A stretch of 64,000 nt of DNA from Bilabrum cf. latius. Its lineage: Eukaryota; Bigyra: Bicosoecida; Bigyra; Bicosoecida. Below, in pieces: positions 33,123-47,000 of this stretch. Both the position numbers and the translations under genes were made by a program. The stretch lies in assembly GCA_965178125.1 (NCBI GenBank), contig OZ237763.1, positions 558,001 to 622,000 on the forward strand, in the 5' to 3' direction. Under the pieces are notes generated by a model. The model worked only from the letters and a program-made list of their open reading frames with translations, made no database searches and was not told the DNA's origin. The first letter of the stretch is position 1, and each line of letters starts with the position of its first letter.

Positions 33123-33993
33123 TCACATTGCAGTCCTTGTATCGGTGGAGTTCCCGCAGCAGCCATCGTCCTGGCAGCCGCAGCACTCGGCCTCCCCTGT
33201 CGTGTAGCTGTTGTGGGGCTCCTGCCTGAGCCTGTCGGCGTCCTCTTTGGTCAGCGCGACGCTCAGCCACGGGTAGTGCAGGACATCGCGGGAGTACTGG
33301 CCGGTCTGTACCTCCATGAGGATCGTTTGCGTCTTTGCGAAGAGGGGGGGCTTGAGTCCCTCGTTGATGCGGTCCTGCCACTCGAGCACGGCGTCGTTGA
33401 ATTGATCCACCTTGCAGCAGCACAGGATGAACGGAATGGCCAGCCACCCTACGACGCTGATGTAGACGAAGAACTCGCACCAGCCCATCTTGGCCTTTGG
33501 GTCGACGTTCTCGAGATAGTCCTCGATCCATCCCTGGTACTACGCCTGCGTCACCCCAGCTGCAGCGAGCGGCGGCGGGACGGTCTCCCGCTCTTCCACA
33601 ACGATGCCTCCGTTGGGCATGCCGCAGCTTTTGCACGGACAGCACCCGCAGTTGTCATCCTGTGCAGATGAGGAAAGGCGAGAAGGAGCCCGAGGGTGAG
33701 CGATGCATGCCGGGTTGACGCAACTGCAACGGCTCGCTCTCGCACAACTTGCCAGATGCACGCAGTCGCCGAGATCAGTGCCATGCTGCTCTTGCCAATG
33801 CCGCCAAAGTGCTTTCGACAATTGCCTTGCGATGGCACGGCGGAGAGAGAGGGTCAGTTGGCGGGTGGCTCACGGCTCCTGTGGACAGCTTCACGATTAC
33901 ACGGTCCGCTGAGAACTTGAACTTATCCCTGGCCATCTTCGGGTAGTCGGCGGGGAGCTCGTGATACTTGTTGTCGATCAGAGCGGTTGCCAT
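33123..33993 (-). CDS. Cys-rich single-helix membrane protein, hypothetical
   Basis: Two exons, 33993-33874 and 33659-33123 (218 residues), GT-AG intron of 214 nt in phase 0, TGA stop. Exon 1 encodes MATALIDNKYHELPADYPKM then ARDKFKFSADRVIVKLSTGA. Exon 2 opens with a cysteine cluster, DDNCGCCPCKSCGMPNGG, then a TAG at 33540-33542 (VTQA-TAG-YQGWIEDYL), one hydrophobic helix (FFVYISVVGWLAIPFILCCC), a charged helical segment (FNDAVLEWQDRINEGLK), and a C-terminal cluster CCGCQDDGCCGNS. The two Cys clusters flanking a helix suggest metal binding or lipidation. No family recognised. Confidence 0.7.
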
Positions 33994-35560
33994 CGCGGTT
34001 GATGTCCGGCTTTGTCCTCTTTTATCGAATTGTGGCCGCGCGCGTGTGGCCGGAGATTCTATCGCCGCTTCACGCGGCGGTCTGCAATATTGTTGCGATA
34101 TTGCTGTTGCGAGTGGTCGCACTCCGAGAACTGCGACATATTCCAATGAAATGCTGCACCATGTAAGCTTTATAACTAATAATATAGTTTGCCCCAAGTC
34201 TGCTGTGCCAGCGGTCAGATTCAGAGCGTGGACGAGAGCACGGTCATAATGATTGGCTCTATCTGATCTGGTTGGAATGGGCGCTTGGCCTGTCATAATC
34301 ACAGCTGTATCTCAGAGTCTGCACTAGGTACCTATTTCAATGCGTGTGGCAAATCAGTGCGATAATGCCGCGATTTTGAGACAGGATTGGCAAGTTGTGG
34401 ATCAAAGCAAGTGCAACTGCTGTAGTTGCACCTTCCCTTTCATCCGCTGCAGAGAGTTTGTCGATGTTGTTGTTTGCTATGCTTAAGGCAGAGGTATTAG
34501 ATCTAATTGTGCCGAATCTGAATGCCGGATAGAACCGGATCACCGGCAGCAGGCGTGGACCATTCAAATGTAGACTGTTGGGAAGAGTTGGCGAGCGGAG
34601 AGTATCGTGAAAAACTGCTTCGCTGGCAATCTGGTGCTTTCTTAACGTTCATATTACGCCCAGAGCGAGGGAGCACAAGGCTGACCCGCCACTGGCCCCT
34701 GCATGCACCGCATGCTCGAGTACTGCCTTGCGGTCCGCCTTTCGGCACCACTCTTTCTATTTTCGTGTATCTGTCGACCGTAGCACGAACACGGCTTTCT
34801 AAATACAGTACAGTCTGTCCATCTCATCTAGAGCAGCGCCGGCATGTTTTCCAGCCTACTGCGCGTCACAACACCGCGCCCAATTTGGCCTATTGGAAGT
34901 CTCCGCATTTCTGGCGGCTTCACTCTTGTCCACACCTGATCAATAGCGCGCCTAACTGTACATGTGTGGTTTGGTTCGTGTACTTCAATCTTACCACCCC
35001 TTGAAGCTGGCAGTCGAAGCGCTTTAAGGGGCTGTCCCGTCGTGCCTCACTGACTGCGGCTGCGGGTCGACTGGTCTGGGTCAGATGCACCAGGAATGCA
35101 AGCACCGTCAGACAGGAGAGGATCCGCATCCCCAGCGGGGCCTTTACAGCCGCTAGTTTCACGCCCACACAGCCCAGTACAATCCCCGTGCGCTGGCTGG
35201 AGGCGAGCCAGAATTACTCGGCCGCGGTCCATTTAGGTGGGGGGCCCCAAACTGCTGGGGCCACCTGCGACACCAGAGACCCATTTATGCACCATATTGC
35301 ACGTAGCTTATGTTATTATCGAACAAGTGAATACAGGACTCTATTCGAGGAATCTTGGTGCAGTTTGAGACGCTGGATGAGGACAGATCCCCGATCCATC
35401 GCCGCACCGCCTGCGGGACGGCGCCGGCTGTTGCAGCCACTGGCACGGGCTGGAGCACCACATATCGACTGCAAGGCTGCGTAGCACAATGCCATTCCAA
35501 GGCTTGCGCTACTTACACTAAACACCTACTTCTTGTATTTTTATCTGAGTGACGTCTAGG
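33994..35560. other. about 1.57 kb with at most one partial gene
   Basis: Apart from the candidate secreted-protein exon at 34995-35129, I see no domain-bearing frame, RNA gene or repeat. Composition is AT-richer than the coding blocks. Confidence 0.4.
34995..35129 (-). CDS. candidate first exon of a secreted protein
   Basis: ATG at 35127-35129 opens 45 codons: a signal-peptide-like start MRILSCLTVLAFLVHL, a cleavage-like region SRPAAAVSEA, then polar sequence up to a GTAAGA donor after CQLQGV. The downstream exon was not identified. Supported only by signal peptide and donor, so low confidence. Confidence 0.3.
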
Positions 35561-37900
35561 ATGCGGCAGTCCCGGCCGGGTGCACAGTTCGCAACCTTTC
35601 TCGCGGCTGCTGTTCTTGTGTCCCTGCAGCGGTCAGAAGCCGCTCCGAGACCAATGCGGATAGCAACTAAAGTAATTCGACCGTTCTCATACGTTGCTCA
35701 GCCGGGTGATCCCCCGCCGACGCCCGGCGCGGGAGGCTGGGGTGGCTACTCACTTGAGGCCTTCGTATCGTACATATACCCGACCGCCATTGCGAACGGG
35801 CTCGACCAGACGTACTCTGGTGCAGTCGAGATTGTCCGATACAACACAACGCTGGAAATTATCTCGGCCGTGCAGCGTGGAACCGTAGACGCCGGCCTGG
35901 CCGCCATCAGTGCCACGGCGTAGAGAGAGAAGCTAGTGGATTTTACGCAGGCGTACTACGCCACTGGTCTTGGGCTGGCGACTCGATCTAGGTTGTCCCT
36001 TGGACGGGCTGTGGAGGCTTTGTTGGGGACATTCTCGCTAGTGGTGGCAGGATTTGCGGCACTTTTCATGTCTCTCACCATCGCGGGTGCTCTCATGCTG
36101 ATTTGGTTCGAGAGCATCGCGCCAGGACCCCGCCCGGTATTTAGGAAAGATTGTGTGAGAGGGTTTCGAGACGCAGTTGTCATGCAAGCCTCGCTGCTGC
36201 TTGCGGCAGAGACCCGAGAGCCGTCTGGAGCGCTGTCCGGGCCGGCCGCGCTGGCGTGCTCGGCCGGCGGCAGGCTCTTCACCGTGGTCGTCACCGCCAT
36301 CAGCACCGCTGCACTCACGACGCAGCCGCTGCCGACGGGAATACAGGACTTTGGCGATCTGCAGGACCGCAGGGTGCTGGTCGCGGTCGGCACCACGGCG
36401 CAGACGTACCTCCAGCAGCAAGTGCCGGGCGTGCGCCTGCTTCTCACACAAAACACCGAGCAGGCCGCAGATCGGTTCATCAACGGTGAAGGGGACGCGT
36501 GGGTGGCGGATGCGGGCGTGGTGTAGCACGATATTCTCGCGAGACAGGGGCAGCAGCAGAGGGTGGAACTCGGCGGACTGCGGGTGTCCAACCAGATCGC
36601 GGACCCTCAGTTCTACGCGCTGCCTGTCTCCCAGACCATGCCCAAGGAACAGCTGGAGATATTGAACAGGGCCGTGCTGCAGTTTTACTCCAGCCTCACG
36701 CAGGCTCGCCTGCAGCAGCAGTACTTCGGCACAAACACCGGCGCTGACCCTTCAGGGGATGACGAGACCGCGTCGGGAGCAGAGCAGCTGGCCAACGCAG
36801 TGTGGGCGTACGTCATCGCGCTGTTCGGGATCATGGTGGCGCTGGGTGTGGGCGGCTTGCTCGTCGGTCTAGCGGCCAAGGCCTACTTCTGCTACGTGGG
36901 AAAACCCGTGGCACGGGACGACTGGGCCTCTGGTGGCTCGAGGTCAAAGGGCCTTGGTGCGCTGCGGTTGGCGAGTGGATTCAAGACAAAGCTGGTGGAC
37001 AGGGCGGGTGGGGCTGCGGGGCCTGTCTCGCCGGCTGTGTATCCAGGAGGGGGCCCTGGATCGCTGGAGAGGGAGGCCAGCACGGGGAGCAGCGCGGGGC
37101 TTGCCAGTGGGCGCAGCAGGAGCAGCATGCTGCGGCGGCTCGACTCTGGTGCTCTGCTCGGGGACTGGCGGGGTCTCTCGGCCGCGTCAAGGGACGCGAA
37201 GCAAGACTTGCTCGCAGATGCAGTGATTGCCGAGTCGCCCCTGCAGGCTGCGCAGGCTAGTCGCATGGAGCCGGCTGCTTCAGGTCCGACGTCCTCTCGG
37301 TTGCCAGCTGCTACTGCTCACAATGCGGGGCGGTCAATGCCATCGAATTTGCGGCAACGCGTGTCTCGCAGTCATGGTGCTGCGGTGTCGTTGGGTCACG
37401 ACGCCTCGATAGACGGCAAGGCCTGGCAGGTGCGGGAGGAGGCTCGAGCAGCGGACGCACCAGAGTTCAGGAGACAGCAGAGGATGCTGGCAGCCGAGCT
37501 GGAGACGGCGGTGGGGACGCACCCCGCTGACCTGCTGTTTGATGTGTACAAGAACGTGAACAGGCTCGCGCAGCAGGGGCTTCTGCAGCGTGCCGCAGAC
37601 TCCCTGTACGTGGTCGCTGGCGCGGAGGATCGCTCCGGACCCATGCTTCGACGTGCGGCGTCCACAAGGCGAGGCCTTCAGGCCGACAACAAGGGCAGCC
37701 GGCCTGGTGCACCGGGCCTCGTTACTATACGGAGAGAACAGAGTGCCCCATCCAGCTCTGGTGGCGCGAGCAGCTCGGTAGAAGTACCCAGCGTTGCCCA
37801 TCGGGCGTCCGCGTAGCAGCAAGGGCCTGTGCGGTCCGGCAGCACGGCTGGTGATGAGGACGAACTCGTAAGTGCCGTGGAGTGGGGCGGCTCGCAGTGA
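35561..37900 (+). CDS. ionotropic glutamate receptor-like / periplasmic-binding-domain ligand-gated channel
   Basis: 779 residues from ATG 35561 to TGA 37898. A signal peptide (FATFLAAAVLVSLQRSEA) precedes the S1 ligand-binding half, ending in GLAAISATA-TAG-REKLVDF then TQAYYATGLGL. This is the classic ISxTxxREkvvDFtxpYy motif, with Gln121 encoded by TAG. A hydrophobic TM1 (SLVVAGFAALFMSLTIAGAL), a pore-like segment and FTVVVTAISTAALTTQ (the position of the SYTANLxA helix) follow. The S2 half starts IQDFGDLQDRRVLVAVGT and ends near QQYFG, then the last helix YVIALFGIMVALGVGGLL. No N-terminal ATD domain is present, so the arrangement is S1-TM-pore-TM-S2-TM. A roughly 300-residue Ser-rich cytosolic tail follows. 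TAG codons are at 35921, 36524 and 37814. Ion selectivity cannot be told from the degenerate pore. Confidence 0.82.
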
Positions 37901-38083
37901 TGAAGGTTGCGGTCTTGTCCTCGACGAACGAGTAGGCTACAGATTGCTGGCAGTGGCAATATGTGGGTGTTATTTAATTTCGAAGCCCACGTGTAATGTA
38001 GATGCGCCAGATCCATGTATGCAGGACTTTAAATAGCTTTGCAAATTGGATTTCTGGCGAAACTTAGTCTGACAAAAAAAGAT
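37901..38083. other. short convergent spacer
   Basis: About 180 bases between the stops of the glutamate receptor-like gene (+) and the K+ channel gene (-); AT-richer than flanks. No terminator motif assigned. Confidence 0.4.
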
Positions 38084-41000
38084 TCATCCCCACACGCGCT
38101 TCATCGCATCCTCCGACTACCTTGTAGCCTCTGGCGAGGATTCAGCCAAGCCACGCCTGGCCGAACTGCCTGCATCTCCGTCCGCCCGATGGGCCCTCCC
38201 CTGCGTGCTCGCTGTGCGCGAGGTGAGATGTGATATGTCTAGCCCAGACTGCTGCGGACTGCGGCTCTCATCCAAGTCTGCTTGGCCACCATCGGGCACT
38301 TCACCACGCCCGCTGCCTTCTTTGCGAGTTCCAGTGAGAGCGGACTGACCCGCGGGGCGTACCTTTGAGCTTGGGAGCGAGGCACCGTCTCCCATTCCAC
38401 GGCTGCTCCTGCCATCGACCGCACGGTCAGCCCCCCCCGAGTCGCGCTTGCCTTCGCCAGGCTGCTCTGAAGCAGGATGCTCTTGTTGGGAGACGCGGCG
38501 CTCACCGGCAGCACCGCCTGGTGCACCTCGGGTCAACGAACCGGATGATCCCCCCGACAGCTTGCCTTTCTGATGGCCCTTCGTGCTAGTGTCTGCTGGA
38601 GACACACTGCGGCTGCGGTGCACGTCCTGCTGCTCCCCGCCCCTGCTATCGAGCAGCGGCATGCCACTGATGGGCGAGGCCCTCCCACGCCTGGACGAAG
38701 CGTTACCGTCACCGGGACCATCCCCGCTGCTACCATCGCCACCAGCGCCACCTCGTCCTCGGGGTCCGTCGCGTCGCACGCTACCGACGACGGTAGGCTG
38801 CGCGTCGATTGTGCTGGCCACTGACGTGCCAGTGGTCTACCTCGCTGAAAGGGGACCCTTACGGTAGGGCGCATGCTGGTGCGCTGCACCATATCTCTGG
38901 CCACCTTTGGGCCGGCCATGTGCCCCGGCCCCCCTCCGAGCGCTTCGACTTCGAAGGCCCTTCTCTAGCTCGCTCTCGTCCTCAGAGCCGAAGGTATGGA
39001 CGTCTCCCTCGAGAGATCCCAGCGTGCCCATTGTGCGGTGCGAGTGCTTGTGTGTGAGCTTGCGGCGCGCCGCATCCACCGGCAGTGTCCGTCGAACGCC
39101 AACATTTTCACCCGAGTCACCGCTGTTCTCCGCGATCCGATCCATATGACCCTGGCCGTCCACTCCCGCACCAAATGCTGCACCCGCTCGCACCCTGGGT
39201 GTGGCTGCCTCGAGCGCAGTGCTGCCCCCGTCGCTTCCCCGCTGCTGCCTGTCTCCGCCCCCACCCGATCTCGCCGCCACTTCGTCGTCTCCGCGCACCG
39301 ACCTGGCGCCGCCCTCTAATAGGATAGAAGAACCGCCCGCGGTGTCCACGGAAGTCGCACGGCCACCCCTCGTGCCCTCACGCAGGTCACGCACCCGCGG
39401 AGACTGCGGGGGCGAGTGCTTGAGCTTGCTGCTCACGTTCGAATTGGGCTCCTCGGAGCTGCCGCCCGACAGCTGCCTGGGCATGGCCGAGGTGCCGTGC
39501 ATGCCTAGGTGCCTGGCATCGCCAGCAAGCACGCGAGGACCGGTGCCGGGCGTGGCTCGCAGATTGCGAGCTGAGCTGTCGCCACTGCCATCATGGATCA
39601 AGTCCTCGCCGCCGCCGGTGCGGATCCGCAGCTGCACAGTACTGCGTTTCCGCTGCCCGCCAGCGTCTCCCACGTGCCCTGCGCTGGTACCTGCCCCGCG
39701 GCCTGCTGCTTGATCCGTGTCCTCGTTCCCGCTCGAGCTGGACCGCTGAGCGATGCCGACAGAGCTGCCAGCCCGGCTTCTTGGCGCGTCGTTCTGGGTG
39801 AGGCTGCCTGCCCTGTGGTTGCGCCCGGCCGGCCCAGAGGTGGGCGGCAGCGAAGATCGCTTCGACCTCGAATCGCCGCTGCTGCTTGTGACCTTAGGAG
39901 TGGCACCGCTGACCGCAGGCCGGATGCTCGTGCCATCCTTTGCACCGTCAGACCCGCTGGCAGGCTTTGGCGAGCTGTTGGCCCCTGCGGCCTCGGCTGC
40001 TAGGTTTGCGTGGTGCAGCGATGGCATGGACGCCCGCCCGCTACCGGTCCGTGCGAGAGCGACAGAAGCACGGGAACGAGGCTTGGACATTAGGTGTCCG
40101 TAGAAACCGGCGGCTGCCCTGTCATCCAGAACGAAGTCCTCGCTCCGCCTGCCCTCTGTGGACTGCGGCGACCTGGTGCCCTCTTCACGGGCGCCCCTGT
40201 CACTCTGCTGGATTCGATCGTTCTCCACGGAACGGCTCTTCCCATGACCCCCAGCGGCCTCCCGCTTCCCGCCGCCGCCGCTGTCCTGCTTCTCCGCAAC
40301 CGGGTCCTCAAGGATGGTTTGTGAGACCGTCCCTGCCGCCAGCTGGTGCAGCTCGTCCCGCGAAGCCAGCGTGGCGGACGTCATCGCGCCGCTCCCCAGC
40401 CGGCTGCTGCTGCCGGTGGCCCAAGGCTTCGCTAGCCCGCCATTCTGGATGCTGCCGGAACCCCCGTTGCGCCGCAACGCCTCCATTTCCATGGACTGCG
40501 TGTGCCCTGGCCTGCCTCCCTGCGGCTCTGCCTCGACGTCGGCAAGGCTACCGCTCTCTGTGCCGAACCGGCTGTCCGTCCTGGACTTTGAGGCCCTGCC
40601 CTCTCTGCCCCGGTGGCTGCCAGCGTGCTCATGGTGTCCGGGTGCATCGGCAAACGCACTGCCGCCCCGTGGCTACCTGCCGTGCCCGCCCTCGGCGCCG
40701 TTATCGGCTGTGTCGTCGCTCGGACGCTCCGGGACGTATTCGAGAGGCGCCGAGCTGCTGCGTCCCCTGTGCCCTGCCCTCTAGGCCTCACCACCACGCG
40801 CCTCTTCCCTGTCTGAATCGTGCCCGTCTCGCGTGGACGCCTTGCTCTTCATGAACTGGTCTCCGCCCCACGTCTGCTTGGAGCCCATGCTGGCCTTGGA
40901 CCCGTTGCGACCGAGCCTGCTGGTCCCAGCGGTTCCGCCGCTCCCGTGATTGCCGCGCCTGTGCGCACCAAGTCCGCTGCCCCCTCCGTTGCCAGAGCCT

Positions 41001-44000
41001 TTGCTGCCAAACAGGCTGGGCCCGCCGTCTTTCTGTACACCTGCCGCCTGCAGCAGCCGCTGCAGTGCTGACTCGAAGATGTCCTGCCGCGTGAGCACCT
41101 GGTTCAGCAGATCCATCTGCTCGTGATGCATCTGCTCCATTCGGTGCATGGCATCGCCGTCCACCCGACTGCCCCCCGCTCCCGGCCCCGCACCAGGCAT
41201 GAAAGTCAGGTCGCGGTGGTCCAGCCCACCGCCACCGAACCGCAGACCGTCCGAAATCATCTGTCTCCTGCTCTTTTTGGCCGCAAGATTCCCAGCACCG
41301 AAGCCCATGCCCGACTGCGTGCGCCCGAGCGACCGGTGCGCGCCGCTAGCACCGGAACCCATTCCATCTGATCCGAACGGCAACAAGCTGCTCCCCGCAT
41401 CCGGCTCGTGCTACCCTGGCCGCTGCTGCGGGACGGAAGTGGACCGTGACGCCGCACTAGGCTGCATCATGTCTCGCCGTCTAGAGCCACCCTTCCGCCG
41501 TGGCATCCGCTAGTTGCTTCTGGACCTTCGATTTGCAAGCATCTAGCTGGCAGCGTCTGCAGCCCGAATGGCGCCACCCATCCGCATGGCGGAGGGTGTG
41601 TGCCGCATGCCCACCATCCCGGGCATGCCGCCGATTCCCATCTTGGAGTCGTGCATTCGGCTGATCATCGATAGGTGCGCTGTGGAGAGTACACGCTTCA
41701 CGACCGACCCTCGGCGATTCACGGCGGAAGGAGAGCCCACCACGTCGTTCATGTTGATAGCGCTGCCGCCCTTCCTCATGCCCCTGGTGCCTGCCGAGCC
41801 AGCTTTGCCCCCGCTGCCCACCTAAAAACTCCTAGTGTGGCTCAGCCGCTTTCCACCAGGAAGTGGATCCACTGCGGGGTCGCTGCCGAAGAATGAGCGC
41901 CGGTCCCGTGGCCTGCTGGTGGAGGTGGGTGTCTTGCGAGGCAAGATCCCGAGGCCCAGCGTGGGCTGCGAGTTTGTCGACTCCTGCGATCGACGATGCT
42001 TGCCGGACCGCCCGTGCCTCATGGAAGGCTGAGAGGACGTTCGGGGTTCCAAGCCCCGTCCCTCTGCCTTGCTCATGCTTGCCACTGCCCGGCCACGGCC
42101 CCCGCTGTCAATGGACCTGTTGGTTCGGCCTGCGCTGCCGCTCCCCGCGCTGTTGCTCTTTGCACCTGAGGCACGCTCGGCTAGCCTGCCCCGTTGCCAC
42201 ACGCCGTCTACGCCACTCGAATGCCTGCTGCTCGCGTGGGGCTCTGGGGATCCCCGTGTTCCGAGCGCTGGCTCTGTGCGCCGGAGGTTATCGCTCTTGG
42301 AGGCAGGGCGAGCCGGTGAGGCTGTTCCGGCGAGGCCTGTGCTAGGCGTGCTCGATTGATGGCCAGATGGCTTCTCGCTTGCGCTTGATGTGGGCGGAGA
42401 TCCGCCTTGTTTGTCTGATTGTGCAGCTCTTACCATAGCCCCGGTTGGTCCAGGTGTTGGGCTCCTGCCCGGGCTGCTCTCCAGCGTGATGCCCCGCTCA
42501 CGATTGCTGCTGTGCGCCGAGTGGTCGATGATGGTGCCCATCGAGGGTCCCCCCACGCGCCCCGAGTGCACTCTCCTGTCGATCAGGTCACCCAGTTCCT
42601 CACCGAGAGAGCCCTGGGCCGCCATGACCTTAGCCGAGTGCTCCGGTGACTCTGAGCCGGGAGCCTCCCATGCGACCTTGCTGGCGGTCGCTTTGGCCTG
42701 CAGGTTGCCGCTCTCCTGCGACCATCTGCCGCTCGGACGCTTGCCTTGGGACCCTTCGTCTCCTTCGCCACCACCTCTACCACTGTCTGGTGCCTTGCGC
42801 TCCGTCAGATCCGAGACCTCCCTCTCTCCGCCGCCATCCATCGGCCTGTCTTCGCCGATGGCGCTCAGATCAGTGACGGCGGGTTGCTCGGCTGTTTCCA
42901 GGGCCGGGCCTGAGAACGGCGTGCGGGACTTGGGGCCGCGCGGAGGGCTGCTGTCGGAGGTTCCCACCAGTTCCTCGCCCTCGGTGTCCTCTCTACCCGT
43001 CGCATCCGTCATGTCGTCATCGTCGTCGTCCTCTTCCTTGCCCTCTTCCATCGACTCCCCGACGGTGTCCATGCCGCCGGGCACAACTCCCACACTCATC
43101 GCACCGCCCACGGTGGCCGCGCCGCCATGCTCGGGCAAGCTCTAGCCGTACCCAAGATTTCTAGAGTTCTCGCTGATCCTGACTCCACGGCGACCTCCCC
43201 CCACAGCGTGCCCACCCAGCTTGAGCTGTCCCTGCCACATGGTTGCCTCGCCGTCCTCCTCGATCGACCTCCTCTCCTTCATGACCTCGTCCAGCAGCGT
43301 GCCGTCGTCATAGTGGGTCCTCTTCTTGATCTGGTTGTACCTCCGGCGAGCGACCATCTGCAGGGAGAGGTTCTCAGCCAGAAACAGATGGCATACAGTC
43401 TCAAGGTAGTCTGCGTGCAACTGGAAGAGCTCGCAATGAGTGCACGCCAGCGCGTTCGTCAGGTGCTCCCTGTCCTCTAAAGGCCGAAGAATGGGCACAC
43501 CGAACCCCTCAAAGGCAAGCGACCCACGGTGCTGCCTCTTGGCCGTGTCCTCAGACCGTCGGATCTGGGCGTAGTGCTTGAGAGATGCGACGGGGTTCCG
43601 CGCCAGCACTGCATCGTCACCAAAGTAGCCCCCCGGCCTCCTCCACGACAGCACCGCGCTCTTGGCCAATGCGTCCACCCTCTCTTTCTGCACGGCCTTG
43701 ATGACGTGATGAGACACGCCCTGCCTGTGGATGTGCCCACTGTGTGAAGCTCCGACTTGACTGGAGGCACTGCTGGCTCTCCCAGTCGGAGTCGGTGGTG
43801 CCGGTGCGACTTTGCTCGTGTTGCCGCCGCCCATCCACTGCTGCTCTCCCCGCACCCGCTGCGCCTCGATTCTCTCCAAGGCGCTCTTGACCTGCCTTAC
43901 GCTCGGCACATCGAGCTCTGCTCGGCTCATGCCCAGCCCTCGCCGGGAGGATGACCCGCCCGGAGCTCGGCTGCTGCGGCCTCGCCTGATAGCAGCACCA

Positions 44001-47000
44001 TACGCTGCCTGCTGGTGCTGATGCTGACCAAAGTTTGCACCTGGCAGTGTAGGTCCCTCCCCCACGCTTCCTGCCTCTACGTTGGGAGTCTGAGGGAGGC
44101 CACCTAGCTCGCTTGCGTCCCAGTGCCTGCCCCGGGGTGGCAGGTTTAGGCTGAAGTCGCCATCGCCCTCGTCAAAAGTGCCGTCCCTAGTTACGTTCGT
44201 GCGATCGTACTGGCTATCGCCGTCCTCTCCGTCGTCTTCCTCCCCCGAGGATGGGTCGTCATCGTGGTAGTGCAAGGGTGTGCGGCTCTTTCCGATCCAC
44301 CGAGAGCGGTTCCCGGGCGATGGGCTGAACGTGTCGTTGGCGTCCCGGCTGACCGTCAAGGGAAAGGGCCTCCCTGTGGCATCCACTGTAGTCCTCTAAG
44401 GACTGCCGCTATCATCGGTGAGATGGCCCGCCGCGCTGGCGTTGGTGGTGTAATGCTCGTGGTGATGCACAGAGCTCTTGCTCTCTTTCACCTCACCCCT
44501 ATTATCGCTGCTGTTGCCATGCTAGCCGCCGGCCGCATGCACGCCTACCATGTTGCTGGAGAGCGCCGTGTTCCGGAAGGTGGTATCTTCGGCCCCTCGC
44601 GTGGCCCCGCCGGACTCTTTGGCATCCGAGATCGCTATGCTGAAGGGAGGCTCCACACGGCCCGCAGTAGAGGCAGGCAGCCCGTGCACGGACTGTCCCT
44701 GGGTCCCGTGGCTCTTGCCCGAGCCATGCAGTGACGCATTGTTGGACGAACCGCTAGGTCCCAATCGAGCCGCAAACGGGCTTGTGGAGCTCACACCACC
44801 GGCACGGGAGGGGACCGCGCTGACGCTCTAGCTTCTGCTCTGCCGGCCCTCTGGGAGGCCCAAATCCAGCGAGCCACTGCCCGGGCGTCCAGCGTGGCTG
44901 TCATCCGACCGATTCAGCGCATTCGGCAGGTTCACCCTGACAGGGGACGCGGTTGTCGGCGTGTGGCGGTACGTGCCAGGCTCGCCCAGCAGCGGTGGAC
45001 GGCCCAGCACGCTGCCGGTGACCGTGCCTGCCGGCGTGACGAGGGAGAAATCGCTGGGTCGAGCGCCAGCTCGAGCTTGCAAGGAACCCCCCCGGCCGGC
45101 CCTGGAAGCAGACGCGGAAGCAAGCGACTACACCGTGGATGCCACGCTGGAGCGCTTGCGATTGCGCCTCGACGGCGTGGAGGATGCTTGGTCTGGGTAT
45201 TCATGCGCCGTGCTGTTGACGGTGCTCTGCCTCCTGAGGCCGTGTGCCCTCTCCACCTGCCGCAAGGTCTCTGCCTTGAGCTGCTCCCTGGTAGGGGCAC
45301 CCCCTGCCTTGCCGCCGCCCCTCCTCGCGCCTGAGGAGGACCGTGGCCTTGCACCCAGGCTGCGAGAGGCGGCTCCGAGGGGGCTTCCGTCGTAGGTTTG
45401 TCCCCGCTTGACCCACCCGGGGGCGCGACCCGCCGAAGAGGAAAAGTGCGGGGCACCGATGGCCGGCGTGAGGATGCCGGCCTCTTCCTGCTGTCCGGTC
45501 GTAGGTGTGGAATGCTGTTTCAGCTGCTGTTGGTGCGCCTCGATCACTGCAGCCGGCGCTCCAATCTTGCGGTCCGAGTCGTGGTTGCTCGTGCTGAGCG
45601 GGTGAGATGGTGTGCGCGGGGCTCCAATGCTCTGCGAGCGCGCAAAAATTCCCCCGGTGCGACGATCGCTGCCTCCCTACGATCCCCCATTCGACATGAA
45701 ATTCACGCCAGCACCCACACCTCCTCGGGGCAGCCTGCCTCGACCGTACGATCTCGATCGCGGGCGGGAGGAGCCAGGGTCTAGCCCGGGCGTCCCTGCC
45801 CCGGCCTCCGCTGCCTCCACCACGGACGCAGCCGCGCTGGTCCGTCTGCCCCCACGGAAGAGCTTCCTCCTCCCTGAGGCGCGCGACAGCGACATGCGCC
45901 TCCTCGATGGCGCGATGATTGCACCGAGGATCCCACCGCCTCGGGAGCTCTCTCCCCCCGTGCTCATGTCCACGATGGTGTCGATCACGCTCTAAGTGGG
46001 CACACCCGGCATCACCTCCATCATGTTGAGGTCAAGGTCAGGATCGAGCAGCGCCACCTCGCCCTCCTTGACGAAGAAGAGACCCTCGGACATGTCGCCC
46101 ACCTGCACCAGCACCTCCCGCGGAATGGCCACTTGCTGCATGAGACCGTATGCAATCAGCTGTGCCATCTTTGCCTCGAATGTTTTGAACACCCTTGATT
46201 GGTTGAGCATTTGGCCGTGAGTGATCCTCAGTATCTCCATCTTGAGCATGGCAGGCAGCTGGTTCAGCTCTTCCACCGACATGTACCTGCCCCTGCTCCA
46301 AGTGAACTCGAAGAACCTGCGCACCTTGTCCTGCACTTCCTCGGGCACCTACCTGTCCCTCATGTAGATGGCCCATTTCTCCTGCCTCATCTGAAACTGC
46401 ATCTCCTGCGTGTTGAGCCTAGCGATCAGCGACGTGAACAGGGCGAAGATGTTCGCGGTCACGACAGCCCCAAAAAGCATCACCACCACGGAGTACAGTA
46501 ATTCTCCCAAGCTAACACCGGTGACGTCACCGTACCCCACTGACGTCAGGCTGGCAGCAGCCCAGTACAGCGCGTATGTGTATTGAGTGCCCGGGCTCAG
46601 GCTCTCTATCCCCTCCGCCTCCAGCCAGTTGATGGGCGCGTCATCTCCCCCGGAAAAATCCTTGGCATAGCCCAGCCACCCCTCTAGCTTTGGAAGCACC
46701 CCGAACAGGCAAGCCACGTAGTGCGTGATTAGCACGAGACCGCTCAGCAACAGGCCCAGCCGAATGTACAGGGTTGCCTTGAGCTTGGCTGCCAGCGCAA
46801 ACAGCCTGCTCAGCCGGAAGAGCCGAGCGATACGGAGGATAGCTAGAAGCTGAAACGTTAGCTAGGACTGGGCGGTGACGTCTGTCTATGACAGCACCAC
46901 GATCAAGTCCGTCGGGATCGAACCAAGAACGTCCGGAAAGAACCAACCGGACAGGTAGTGCCACGCGATTGGCCATGCTTTCGTTACCCACTCCCCGGGC

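Noticed and set aside
42390-43145. Plus-strand open frame of about 250 codons
   Set aside because: Antisense to the K+ channel tail; Pro/Ser-rich with no domain.
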